Shown here: positions 1-6,011 of the stretch, piece after piece
Position numbering within the stretch: position 1 is the first letter of the stretch
Layout: every line of letters starts with the position of its first letter
Assembly (NCBI GenBank): GCA_946011705.1
Contig: CAMGCA010000090.1
Coordinates: 1 to 7,426, forward strand
Origin: an uncultured Clostridia bacterium
Lineage (GTDB): Bacteria > Bacillota > Clostridia > Oscillospirales > Oscillospiraceae
DNA length: 7,426 bases
Direction: 5' to 3'
Program-made: the position numbers and the translations under genes
Notes under the pieces: generated by a model
The model's input: only the letters and a program-made list of their open reading frames with translations
Told to the model about the DNA's origin: nothing
The model's database searches: none

Positions 1-1162
1 CGTAGGAATCCCGGATGGTTTTGTCGTAAGCGCGGATGCCGTCAGCGTAATATCGCTGGGATGTATAGTTGTCCAGCGTGTAGGGCGCGTACTCGTCGTC
101 TCTGAGCTTAACCGTGGAGAACTGCGGATTGGCTTTGAAGTACTCATAGGCAACCAGTTCGTTCTTGGAGGAGAACTCAACACTGCCCAGACCGCCTGCT
201 GTGATATCATCCACGCCGAGCGAAAGCGAATACTGCACATCATACGCAAAGTGCTCGCCGTCGTTGGATGAGACGATCCAGGCACCCCCCAGGCCCAGAC
301 CATCCGCTTCCTTCGGCGTCAGGTCCGTGCCGTCGTATTTGGTGAGGGACACCAGCTGAAACCGTTTCTGGAGCACGTCATAGATCGCTTCATCCAGCTT
401 CTGGTAGCCGTTGGAATGTTGGATCAAGTACGCGTTCGGATCCATATCCGGCATGGAGTCCGCCAGGACCAGGGTGTATTCCCGCTTGCCGTTGATGGTT
501 TTGCCGAATTCATAGGTGACCAGCTGACCGTTGAGGGTCTCGGTGGCTGTGCGGGCGTGGGGGTCCGGGGCTGTGACAGCGGGCTTCTGGGGGACTTCGA
601 CCAGAGTGAAGCTGGCCACCTCCGCCTTGTTATCCTTCAGATACGCGGCGGTATCGGAGTTCAGGTCGCAGCGGACGTTGATGTTGGGGCTGTCTGCGAA
701 GACGCCGCTCCCCAGCTCTGTCACAGAGGAGGGGACATACAGGTCTCCCAGCGAGGCGCAGTTGGCAAAAGCGCCGTCACCGATGGTGGTGAGGGATTGC
801 GGCAGCGTCACGGTTTCCAGCTTGGAACAGCCGGAGAACACGTCATTGCCGATGGTCGTGATGCCGTAGGGAATCACGATCATGGTCAGGTCGTCCCGGT
901 TTTGGAACAGACCGTCGCCCAGCTTCCTGACGGGTTTGCCGCCAATCTTCGCCGGAACAGCAATATTCTTCCGGGCAGACTGGAAGGCAACGATGGTGAT
1001 AGAGCCGTCAGCCTCTATCTCGTAGGTCCAGACACCATACTCGTCGGTATAGGTCTCTGGTGCGGCCATTGCCTGCAGGGGGAGCATGGAGATGACCATG
1101 CAGACCGCCAGCAGGGCGAACAGCCATCGGATTCGTTTTTCATAGATGACCTCCTGTTTCAT
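1..1162 (-). CDS. Secreted BspA-like leucine-rich-repeat protein, 3' end outside window
   Basis: An open frame of 387 codons runs from an ATG at 1162 off the left edge without a stop, so the C-terminus is missing. The N-terminus shows a signal peptide: KRIRW, then a hydrophobic core (about residues 13-29), then AMA before APE, with likely cleavage after residue 33. Residues about 65-185 carry repeats of the LRR_5/BspA type (LTMIVIPYGITTIGNDVFSG, LETVTLPQSLTTIGDGAFAN, LGDLYVPSSVTELGSGVFAD). These usually form solenoids for surface adhesion or binding. After a proline-rich linker (PQKPAVTAPDP) comes a region of about 190 residues that I do not recognise. The start is uncertain. The ATG at 1162 has no good ribosome site, while a perfect AGGAGG lies before an ATG at 1143 that is one base out of frame. 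With one more A after that ATG the protein would begin MKKRIRWLF, a textbook signal peptide. The gene may therefore be intact from 1162, frameshifted, or affected by a sequencing error. It has its own promoter and follows the terminator of the citrate transporter gene, so it is probably unrelated to citrate use. Confidence 0.8.
   Translation of the reverse strand, partial: MKQEVIYEKRIRWLFALLAVCMVISMLPLQAMAAPETYTDEYGVWTYEIEADGSITIVAFQSARKNIAVPAKIGGKPVRKLGDGLFQNRDDLTMIVIPYGITTIGNDVFSGCSKLETVTLPQSLTTIGDGAFANCASLGDLYVPSSVTELGSGVFADSPNINVRCDLNSDTAAYLKDNKAEVASFTLVEVPQKPAVTAPDPHARTATETLNGQLVTYEFGKTINGKREYTLVLADSMPDMDPNAYLIQHSNGYQKLDEAIYDVLQKRFQLVSLTKYDGTDLTPKEADGLGLGGAWIVSSNDGEHFAYDVQYSLSLGVDDITAGGLGSVEFSSKNELVAYEYFKANPQFSTVKLRDDEYAPYTLDNYTSQRYYADGIRAYDKTIRDSY
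1141..1155 (-). promoter_or_regulatory. Strong ribosome site and ATG, out of frame with the LRR gene
   Basis: AGGAGG (1155-1150), a 6-base spacer and ATG (1143-1141) form a near-ideal start. The ATG is followed by five A residues, which puts translation in a frame that ends at TAG (1017-1015) after 42 codons of non-protein-like sequence. A sixth A would join it to the signal peptide of the LRR protein. The site is therefore either the original start of that gene, now broken or phase-shifted, or misread in the assembly. Confidence 0.75.
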
Positions 1163-1190
1163 AGTATTCGTACAAGAATGTACCAAATCC

Positions 1191-1219
1191 ATTATAACGA
1201 GGGAGAGGCAGAAAAGCAA
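1191..1219 (-). promoter_or_regulatory. Promoter of the LRR-protein gene
   Basis: A perfect -10 box TATAAT (1196-1191) lies 17 bases from TTGCTT (1219-1214), which keeps only the TTG of the -35 consensus. Transcription would start near 1184. A short palindrome, GTACA-TTCT-TGTAC on the minus strand (1183-1170), sits at the expected 5' end of the mRNA. It could be a small 5' hairpin or an operator. Confidence 0.5.
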
Positions 1220-1245
1220 CAGGATAGCCGAAATAAAAGTACTAT

Positions 1246-1258
1246 GTTCGTAATGCAT
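1246..1258 (-). repeat. 13-base repeat ATGCATTACGAAC, copy 1
   Basis: Read on the minus strand this is ATGCATTACGAAC, and the same 13 bases occur on the plus strand at 6954-6966. Both copies lie just 3' of a GC-rich hairpin (here 1263-1277, there 6919-6949). It is probably the edge of a decayed intergenic repeat family. The function is unknown. Confidence 0.4.
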
Positions 1259-1262
1259 TTGC

Positions 1263-1277
1263 GCCCGCCCTGCGGGC
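1263..1277. repeat. Small GC-rich hairpin next to the terminator
   Basis: GCCCGC (1263-1268) and GCGGGC (1272-1277) form a perfect 6-bp stem with a 3-base loop. It lies directly beyond the transporter terminator in the direction of transcription. It has no T-run of its own, so it could be a back-up structure or part of the repeat that includes 1246-1258. Confidence 0.35.
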
Positions 1278-1281
1278 TTAG

Positions 1282-1314
1282 AAAACCCCCGGTGCCGATT
1301 GGGCGGCACCGGGG
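1282..1314 (-). terminator. Rho-independent terminator after the citrate transporter gene
   Basis: Arms CCCCGGTGCCG (1287-1297) and CGGCACCGGGG (1304-1314) form a perfect 11-bp stem with a 6-base loop. Read on the minus strand the stem is followed by G and then TTTT (1285-1282). It begins 25 bases after the transporter stop codon and should end the citrate transcript before the LRR-protein gene. Confidence 0.85.
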
Positions 1315-1339
1315 TAAAAGTAAGGAGGAAGGTAGCAGA

Positions 1340-2746
1340 TTACAGGGGGATGATTCCCAGCGCGATGGCGAAGATCATGCAGGCGATGGAGAATACCCAC
1401 ACCCACAGGAAGTTGGCCTTGATGTGGTCCTTGATGTCCACGTCCGCAAGGCCGGTGCCCAGCAGGGTGGCGGGAACCATGGGGCTGATGAAGGTGGCGC
1501 AGTTGCGGCAGACCACCATGGCAACCGCGATGGGCAGAGCGGCAACGCCGAAGCCCTCGCCGATGCCGATCATGACGGGCAGCATGCCGTAGAAGTAGGA
1601 GTCGGTGCAGAAGGCCAGGGCCAGAGGCACGGACAGGATGCCGATGACCAGAGGCAGCTGCTGACCGATGGCGGCGGGCAGGATGGCGGTGACCAGACCG
1701 GCCAGGCAGCGCACCACGCTGGGCACGTCGGTGGCGGCGGTGCTCTTGGCGGAGGCGGCAACCAGACCGATGATGTTGCCGGCGTCATCCAGCTTGTAGT
1801 TGAAGCTGGTGGTCAGCACGCCCATGAGCACGGCGGCGCCCATCAGGGTGGAGCACATCATGAGGGCAGGGCCAGCGTGGAGGTTGATGATCTTCTTGTG
1901 CATCTTGGCGGACAGGCCATAGTTGACGAACAGAGCGATGGAAACGCCCAGCATGAAGGGCACATAGCTGGGGAACACGTCCCAGATCAGCATGGCGATA
2001 ACGGCAACGGTCAGAATGATGTTGAACACGAACAGCTTGGGACGGGCCAGCTCATTGGCCTCGGAGGAAGCGGCGGCAACTTCCAGAGTCTCGCCCTCGG
2101 CAAGGCCCGCGCCGTTCTTCTTCTCGATGATGCCGGTGATGACGGCAACGCCGAAAGCCAGAATCAGACCGAAGATCTGAATGGGGATCAGGGTGGACCA
2201 CAGCTCGCCGGCCTCGATGCCCAGCACGGTGGCGGCACGCATGGTGGGACCGGCCCAGGGCATCAGGTTCAGCACGCCCATGGCCAGCACGGCGATGCGC
2301 AGCAGGGAAGTGGGCTTCATGTTCATCTTCTTGAACACGGGCAGCATGGCGGGGACAACGATGCAGAAGGTGGAAGCGCCGCCGCCGTCCAGGTGGCCGA
2401 TGGTGGCAATCAGGCAGGTCATAACGCACACGCCGATGACGTTGTTGCCGATGAGCTTCATCAGCTTGCCGATGATAACGTCAAACATACCGGCGTCCGT
2501 CATGATGCCGAAGTACAGAACGGAGAATACGAACAGCGCTGCGGTGGGGGCGGTGGAATTGAAACCAGCCTTGATCATGGCTGCCAGATCGTCAAAGGAG
2601 AACCGGCCGCCCAGCACCAGCACCAGGCCCAGAATCGCGGGGAAGACGATGAAGGCGATGGCGGGCTGGGTCTTGCTCTTGAACAGGGTCACGACGATGG
2701 CGACGATGGTCACAATACCGAGAATGCCAACTACGGTGTTGCTCAT
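1340..2746 (-). CDS. CitMHS-family citrate transporter
   Basis: This is a 468-residue polytopic membrane protein. Family knowledge says that CitMHS proteins import citrate as a complex with Mg2+, Ca2+ or similar ions in symport with protons; the metal cannot be decided from sequence. Features matching Bacillus CitM/CitH as I recall them are APTAALFVFSVLYFGIMTDAG (about 66-86), HLDGGGASTF (118-127), PAMLPVFKKMNMKP (132-145), WAGPTMRAA (164-172), and CRNCATFISPMVPATLLGTG with the HIKANFLWVW that follows (413-450). Hydrophobic segments fill the chain apart from a charged, probably cytoplasmic loop at about 207-237. I chose the ATG at 2746 because AAGAGG (2760-2755) precedes it by 8 bases and the hydrophobic N-terminus starts at once. 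The frame stays open 93 codons further upstream, but that stretch runs through a stem-loop and a REP-like repeat and does not look like protein. The gene lies 288 bases after citF on the same strand and probably supplies citrate to the lyase, by read-through or from its own promoter. Confidence 0.92.
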   Translation of the reverse strand: MSNTVVGILGIVTIVAIVVTLFKSKTQPAIAFIVFPAILGLVLVLGGRFSFDDLAAMIKAGFNSTAPTAALFVFSVLYFGIMTDAGMFDVIIGKLMKLIGNNVIGVCVMTCLIATIGHLDGGGASTFCIVVPAMLPVFKKMNMKPTSLLRIAVLAMGVLNLMPWAGPTMRAATVLGIEAGELWSTLIPIQIFGLILAFGVAVITGIIEKKNGAGLAEGETLEVAAASSEANELARPKLFVFNIILTVAVIAMLIWDVFPSYVPFMLGVSIALFVNYGLSAKMHKKIINLHAGPALMMCSTLMGAAVLMGVLTTSFNYKLDDAGNIIGLVAASAKSTAATDVPSVVRCLAGLVTAILPAAIGQQLPLVIGILSVPLALAFCTDSYFYGMLPVMIGIGEGFGVAALPIAVAMVVCRNCATFISPMVPATLLGTGLADVDIKDHIKANFLWVWVFSIACMIFAIALGIIPL

Positions 2747-2786
2747 GAGTGATACCTCTTTCTTGATGATGATGGTTTGTTTTTTT

Positions 2787-2854
2787 GGAGAGAGCGGCTG
2801 ACGGTGACAAAAATGAATACTTATTTTAGTATATGGTTGCCAGCCGCTCTTTCC
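2787..2854. repeat. Long stem-loop in the transporter leader
   Basis: The perfect arms AGAGCGGCTG (2791-2800) and CAGCCGCTCT (2841-2850) extend to 14 bp with one mismatch (2787-2800 with 2841-2854). They enclose a 40-base AT-rich loop. Inside the loop ATACT-AAAATA-AGTAT on the minus strand forms a second small stem. The structure ends about 27 bases before the transporter ribosome site and is not followed by a T-run on the minus strand, so it is not an ordinary terminator. The loop also contains TATACT (2833-2828), a possible -10 box without a convincing -35. It could be a leader structure, an operator or another mobile repeat. Confidence 0.5.
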
Positions 2855-2899
2855 GTTTATTTCCTCCGGGTTTCCTTCCCGGTTAAGGATGGTACTATC

Positions 2900-3024
2900 T
2901 GTCATTGCGAACCAGTGACCGATGTCACTGGTGTGGCAATCCGTGTCCCCCAAAACGATCTGATTCCCAGTGGTTTCTGGGGAACGGATTCCCACGCCAG
3001 CGTGCGCGCTGGCTCGGAATGACA
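2900..3024. repeat. REP-like palindromic element, copy 1 (between citF and transporter)
   Basis: This 125-bp element starts TGTCATTGCGAACCAGTG and ends with the inverted, related CTGGCTCGGAATGACA. Each end folds by itself. The left half pairs ATTGC with GCAAT (2904-2908, 2936-2940) around ACCAGTGAC/GTCACTGGT. The right half pairs ATTCC with GGAAT (2988-2992, 3016-3020) around CCAGCG/CGCTGG. The first 45 bases are identical to copy 2 at 7241. The last 41 differ from it at two positions that pair with each other. It begins 10 bases past the citF stop codon and would be transcribed with the operon. REP elements in such places are known to stabilise upstream mRNA or to lower expression of the next gene, but that role here is inference. 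Confidence 0.85.
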
Positions 3025-3034
3025 TCCGTTTATC

Positions 3035-4591
3035 TTACAATTCCAAAGGCTTAATCTTTCTGACCACGTCCAGAATGGTGCCGTCCCGGGCTTCCAGAAC
3101 TGCCACGACCTTGTCCTCCCACTCCAGATCATCGGGACGACCGACGAGGGAGTAAGCCTTTTCCTTCAGGCTCTCGATGGTGACGTGGGGGATGCCCGCC
3201 TTGTCCAGGCACTCGATGAGGTCGGGCCGCAGGGGGTTAACCGCGATGCCGTAATCGGTAACGAGAACGTCCACGCAGTCGCCGGGAGTGGTGACGGTGA
3301 CGACCTTTTCGCAGACCGTAGCCATGCGGCCACGGGTCAGGGGGGTCACGATGATGCAGACCTTGGAACCTGCCGCAGTGTCAGGGTGTCCGCCGGGAGC
3401 GCCCCGGAGAACGCCGTCAGAGCCGGTGAGCACGTTGACGTTGAAACCGGTGTCGATCTCCAGCGCCGCCAGCACCACGAAGTCCAGCTTGTTGACGAAA
3501 GCGCCCTTGTTGGCGGGGTTGGCGTACTGGGAGGCGGACATTTCATAGTGGCCGGGGGTCTGGTTGATGGAGTTGACGGCGTCTAAGTCAAAGTCCTGCA
3601 CGTCGATGACCTTGCCCACCTTGCCCTTTTTCAGCAGCTCCACCATGGGGCCGCAGATGCCGCCGATGGCCCAGCCCATTTTGATGCCGCGCTCATCCAT
3701 GTATTTTTCCAGGAACAGGTTGGCGGCAAGGGAGGGACCGCCAACACCTGTCTGGAAGGAGAAGCCCTCTTTGAAATAGGGGGTAGAAGCAATCACTTTG
3801 GCAACGTTTTCCGCCATCATCAGGTCCCGGGGATTCTGGCTGATCCGGGCGGCGGCGGAGGCGATCTTCTTAGGGTTGCCGATGGAGTCCACCACCACCA
3901 CCGCGTCCACGTCAATGGCTTCCACAGAAGCGGGGAAGTTGGGGAAGTCCACCAGGCAGTCGGTGACCACCACCACATGATCGGCGTACTTGGCGTCGGT
4001 CATGGCGTAGCCCAGAGAGCCGCAGTTGCTCTTACCGCCGATGCCCCGGCAGTTGCCCACACAGTCGGAGGTGGGAGCCGCCACAAAGGCGATGTCGATG
4101 TGAACTTCACCGGCCTCGATGGCACGGGGACGTCCGCCGTGGCTGCGGATGATGGCGGGAGTCTTCAGTGCACCGTGGGAGACCACATCGCCCACCCGTC
4201 CGCGGATGCCGGAGGTCTGGATGCCGACGACCTTGCCCTGCTCGATGTAGTCGGCGATGGGGTCGTGAGCTTCGCCCAGAGAGGTGGCGGCGATGGTCAG
4301 GTCTTTGAGACCCAGCTCCTCAACCGCTGCCTGCATGACCATGTTGGCAACGAAGTCGCCGTTTCTCAGGTGGTGGTGGAAGGAGAAGGTCATGCCGTCT
4401 TTGGCGCCGCACTGCTTGAGGGCGTCCGCGATGGTCTCCACGATCTTGCTCTCGGCGGGCTTTTCGTAACGGCGATTTCTGGGGGCGGCCTTCTGCAGGT
4501 ACTTGCCGTCCATGTAGTATTTGCCCTGATAAACCTCTTTGCCGTTTACCAGCAGCTCCTCGGGAATCTCTCTGCCTACTGCGTTGATCAT
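3035..4591 (-). CDS. citF: Citrate lyase alpha subunit (citrate:acetyl-ACP transferase)
   Basis: This 518-residue protein has about the usual length for CitF. It exchanges acetate on the CitD thioester for citrate (EC 2.8.3.10), the first half of the citrate lyase cycle, within the cytoplasmic CitD-CitE-CitF complex. Recognisable stretches include GREIPEEL (6-13), SFHHHLRNGDFVAN (70-83), TSGIRGRVGDVVSHG (126-140), HIDIAFVAAPTSD (164-176), QTGVGGPSLAANLFL (280-294), GGICGPMVELLKKGKVGK (310-327), GAPGGHPDTAAG (397-408) and the C-terminal ARDGTILDVVRKIK (501-514). The ATG (4591-4589) overlaps the citE TGA by four bases (ATGA), with a purine-rich GAGGGGGAT upstream, which indicates translational coupling. 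No truncation or missing block is visible. It is the last lyase gene, followed after 10 bases by a REP-like element and then by the transporter gene. Confidence 0.97.
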   Translation of the reverse strand: MINAVGREIPEELLVNGKEVYQGKYYMDGKYLQKAAPRNRRYEKPAESKIVETIADALKQCGAKDGMTFSFHHHLRNGDFVANMVMQAAVEELGLKDLTIAATSLGEAHDPIADYIEQGKVVGIQTSGIRGRVGDVVSHGALKTPAIIRSHGGRPRAIEAGEVHIDIAFVAAPTSDCVGNCRGIGGKSNCGSLGYAMTDAKYADHVVVVTDCLVDFPNFPASVEAIDVDAVVVVDSIGNPKKIASAAARISQNPRDLMMAENVAKVIASTPYFKEGFSFQTGVGGPSLAANLFLEKYMDERGIKMGWAIGGICGPMVELLKKGKVGKVIDVQDFDLDAVNSINQTPGHYEMSASQYANPANKGAFVNKLDFVVLAALEIDTGFNVNVLTGSDGVLRGAPGGHPDTAAGSKVCIIVTPLTRGRMATVCEKVVTVTTPGDCVDVLVTDYGIAVNPLRPDLIECLDKAGIPHVTIESLKEKAYSLVGRPDDLEWEDKVVAVLEARDGTILDVVRKIKPLEL

Positions 4592-5502
4592 ACCAAATCC
4601 CCCTCATACATTCCGCAGGCCTTAGCCAGCCGCAGGGTTCTCTGCGCGCCGGGGATGAAGGCCACGTCGATCATTTTTCCGTTGACGGTGAATACGCCTA
4701 CGCCGGCGGCAGACTGCTCCACGAAGGCCCGAACCACGGCTTCCGCCTGCCGGACTTCCTTCTCGGTGGGAGCGAACACCTCGTGCACCAGACGAATCTG
4801 CTTGGGATTGATCAGGCTCTTGCCGTCAAAGCCCATGGCCTTGTTCTGGAGCACCTCAGCCCGGAAGCCTTCCTCGTCGTCCAGATCGGTAAACACGGTG
4901 TCGAAGCACTGGATGCCCGCGGCACGGGCGGCAATCAGCATCTGACCCCGGGCCACCAGCATATCCACGCCGTCCCGCTGGAAGGAGGTCTGCAAACACT
5001 TGCGGAAGTCGCCGCCGGAGATGGCCACGCCGAACATCCGGTCGGAGGCAGCGCAGATTTCGTAGGCGTTCAGAATGCCCTTGGGGCTTTCCAGCGCCGC
5101 CATCAGCAGGGTTCTGCCCACTTCCACGCCGAATTCCTTTTCAGCCGCTTCCACAGCGGCTTCCACGGTATGTACATCCTGGGCGCTCTCGCACTTGGCG
5201 ATGCGGATGCCGTCGGCACCACCGGCGACGCAGACCCGGATGTCCTCCTGCCAGTGAGGGGTATCCAGACCGTTGATGCGGACGATGACCTCGGTTGCGC
5301 CGTAGTCGATGGTGGTCAGGGCGTGATACAGGCTGAACCGGGCGGCGTCCTTCTGGTTCTCGGCAACGGCGTCCTCCAGGTCCAGCATGATGGAGTCGCA
5401 GCCGTAGATGTAGGCGTCCTTGATAAGGCCCGGCTTCTGGGCGTTCATGAACATCATGGTTCTGCGCAGGCGGAACCGTTCAGGCTTGGGTCTTCTGATC
5501 AT
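4588..5502 (-). CDS. citE: Citrate lyase beta subunit (citryl-ACP lyase)
   Basis: This 304-residue member of the HpcH/HpaI-type TIM-barrel superfamily cleaves citryl-CitD into oxaloacetate and acetyl-CitD (EC 4.1.3.34). Visible family features are KPERFRLRRTMMFM (6-19), DSIMLDLEDAV (36-46), VRIN (74-77), MAALESPKG with Glu138 (134-142), the GGDF segment with Asp165, GFDGKSLINPKQI (224-236) and VNGKMID (273-279). Glu138 and Asp165 have the same 27-residue spacing as the matching Glu and Asp in the Klebsiella CitE sequence I recall, and are probably the Mg2+ ligands. I chose the ATG at 5502 because it overlaps the citD stop (ATGA), has GGGGAGG upstream, and gives the normal CitE N-terminus. The frame stays open upstream inside citD without a better start. 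It is translationally coupled to citD and citF. Confidence 0.97.
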   Translation of the reverse strand: MIRRPKPERFRLRRTMMFMNAQKPGLIKDAYIYGCDSIMLDLEDAVAENQKDAARFSLYHALTTIDYGATEVIVRINGLDTPHWQEDIRVCVAGGADGIRIAKCESAQDVHTVEAAVEAAEKEFGVEVGRTLLMAALESPKGILNAYEICAASDRMFGVAISGGDFRKCLQTSFQRDGVDMLVARGQMLIAARAAGIQCFDTVFTDLDDEEGFRAEVLQNKAMGFDGKSLINPKQIRLVHEVFAPTEKEVRQAEAVVRAFVEQSAAGVGVFTVNGKMIDVAFIPGAQRTLRLAKACGMYEGDLV

Positions 5503-5798
5503 CTTACCGCACCTCCCCAGGGAATGTTGGCGCTGGACGCGTCGGAGCTTCTGAACACGGCGCACTCCACACGGGCTTTCAGGGTGCATTCCAGGGCGCC
5601 CTTGTCCACAACGGTGACGCTACAGTTCTTCACATCCAGCCGTTCCAGGGTTTCCAGAACCGCTGCCTTGATCTGACGGCCGTACTGGTTCATAACGCTG
5701 CTGCTCAGGTCCAGAGTGATGCCTTCACCCGGCTCCACGGTGACCATGCAGTCGCTGGATTCCAGTGTTCCGGCTGCCGCGGATTTGAGAATTTCCAT
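5499..5798 (-). CDS. citD: Citrate lyase acyl carrier protein (gamma subunit)
   Basis: This 99-residue protein is the usual size for CitD. It carries the acetyl or citryl thioester on a phosphoribosyl-dephospho-CoA arm and shuttles it between CitF and CitE. The N-terminal AGTLESSD matches the family motif. Ser14 aligns with the serine that carries the prosthetic group in Klebsiella CitD. SSSVMNQYG (32-40), VLETL (47-51), DKGALECTLKARVE (65-78) and a late PWGG (94-97) also fit the family. GGAGG (5810-5806) lies 7 bases before the ATG. It is the first gene of the operon, about 40 bases after a likely transcription start. It needs CitG/CitX-type enzymes to become active and CitC to be acetylated, and none of these is in the window. 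Confidence 0.97.
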   Translation of the reverse strand: MEILKSAAAGTLESSDCMVTVEPGEGITLDLSSSVMNQYGRQIKAAVLETLERLDVKNCSVTVVDKGALECTLKARVECAVFRSSDASSANIPWGGAVR

Positions 5799-5845
5799 TG
5801 TGCTTCCTCCATCTGTTTTTTACTTTTTTATCCTGAGGCAAGTGT

Positions 5846-5879
5846 ACTATAAAACAGAATATAATGCAAATATATTATA
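5846..5879 (-). promoter_or_regulatory. Probable promoter of the citDEF operon
   Basis: On the minus strand TATAGT (5851-5846) would start transcription near 5838, leaving a leader of about 40 bases. There is no good -35 box at 16-18 bases, only AT-rich DNA, as is common at promoters that need an activator. Other -10-like boxes (TATATT at 5863-5858, TATAAT at 5879-5874) cannot be excluded. Two ATAA tetramers (5849-5852, 5861-5864) overlap or flank the -10 region. Confidence 0.45.
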
Positions 5880-5892
5880 TTTTATTCATTTC

Positions 5893-5908
5893 ATAATATT
5901 TTGCTTAT
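5893..5908. promoter_or_regulatory. Candidate LysR-protein operator, dyad 1 (ATAA-N8-TTAT)
   Basis: ATAA-TATTTTGC-TTAT is a perfect dyad in a longer shared context, TTTC before and A after, that recurs at dyad 2. Relative to the proposed citD start it lies at about -55 to -70, a usual LysR-type activation position. From memory, Bacillus CcpC, a citrate-sensing LysR protein, binds ATAA-N7-TTAT, so this site is one base longer. An overlapping inverted repeat, ATATTAT (5872-5878) with ATAATAT (5893-5899), is an alternative operator. Confidence 0.45.
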
Positions 5909-5924
5909 AGGAAGTGACTTTCGC

Positions 5925-5952
5925 TTGACTTTCATAAGGAAAACATTATACT
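5925..5952 (+). promoter_or_regulatory. Promoter of the LysR-type regulator gene
   Basis: TTGACT (5925-5930, five of six consensus bases) and TATACT (5947-5952, five of six) are separated by 16 bases. Transcription would start near 5959, giving a leader of about 53 bases. It is the best-formed promoter in the intergenic region. A candidate operator covers its spacer and -10 box, which suggests autorepression. Confidence 0.65.
5934..5949. promoter_or_regulatory. Candidate LysR-protein operator, dyad 2 (ATAA-N8-TTAT)
   Basis: ATAA-GGAAAACA-TTAT has the same arms, spacing and flanks (TTTC before, A after) as dyad 1, while the 8-base centre is different. The two centres are 41 bp apart, close to four helical turns, so bound proteins would face the same side. 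This copy overlaps the spacer and -10 box of the regulator's own promoter, where binding should repress it. Confidence 0.45.
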
Positions 5953-6011
5953 ATAGATAAACAATATATGATAATTCTTGTAGAAAACTGACAAATTTGG
6001 GAGCTGATTTT

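Noticed and set aside
416..2752. 778-codon open frame on the plus strand
   Set aside because: It is antisense to the citrate transporter gene and runs on through its terminator and into the LRR gene. The product is a low-complexity Gly/His/Asp/Gln-rich chain typical of the shadow of a GC-rich membrane-protein gene, and it has no ribosome site or family motif.
2900..3024. CRISPR repeat or single-copy spacer unit
   Set aside because: There are only two distant copies, each a pair of hairpins with a variable middle, and no regular repeat-spacer array or cas genes.
2747..3025. 93-codon N-terminal extension of the transporter
   Set aside because: The frame is open by chance through the stem-loop and the REP-like element. 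A ribosome site and the normal hydrophobic N-terminus are at 2746.
3977..4945. 322-codon open frame on the plus strand
   Set aside because: It is antisense across the citF-citE junction. Both of those are clear conserved genes, and the product has no recognisable features.
5503..5589. Longer citE start inside citD
   Set aside because: It would add a Cys/Arg-rich peptide unlike CitE. The ATGA overlap with citD and a ribosome site support the start at 5502.
5799..5845. Riboswitch or attenuator in the citD leader
   Set aside because: The leader is only about 40 bases, A-rich on the coding strand, with no stable stem or terminator.
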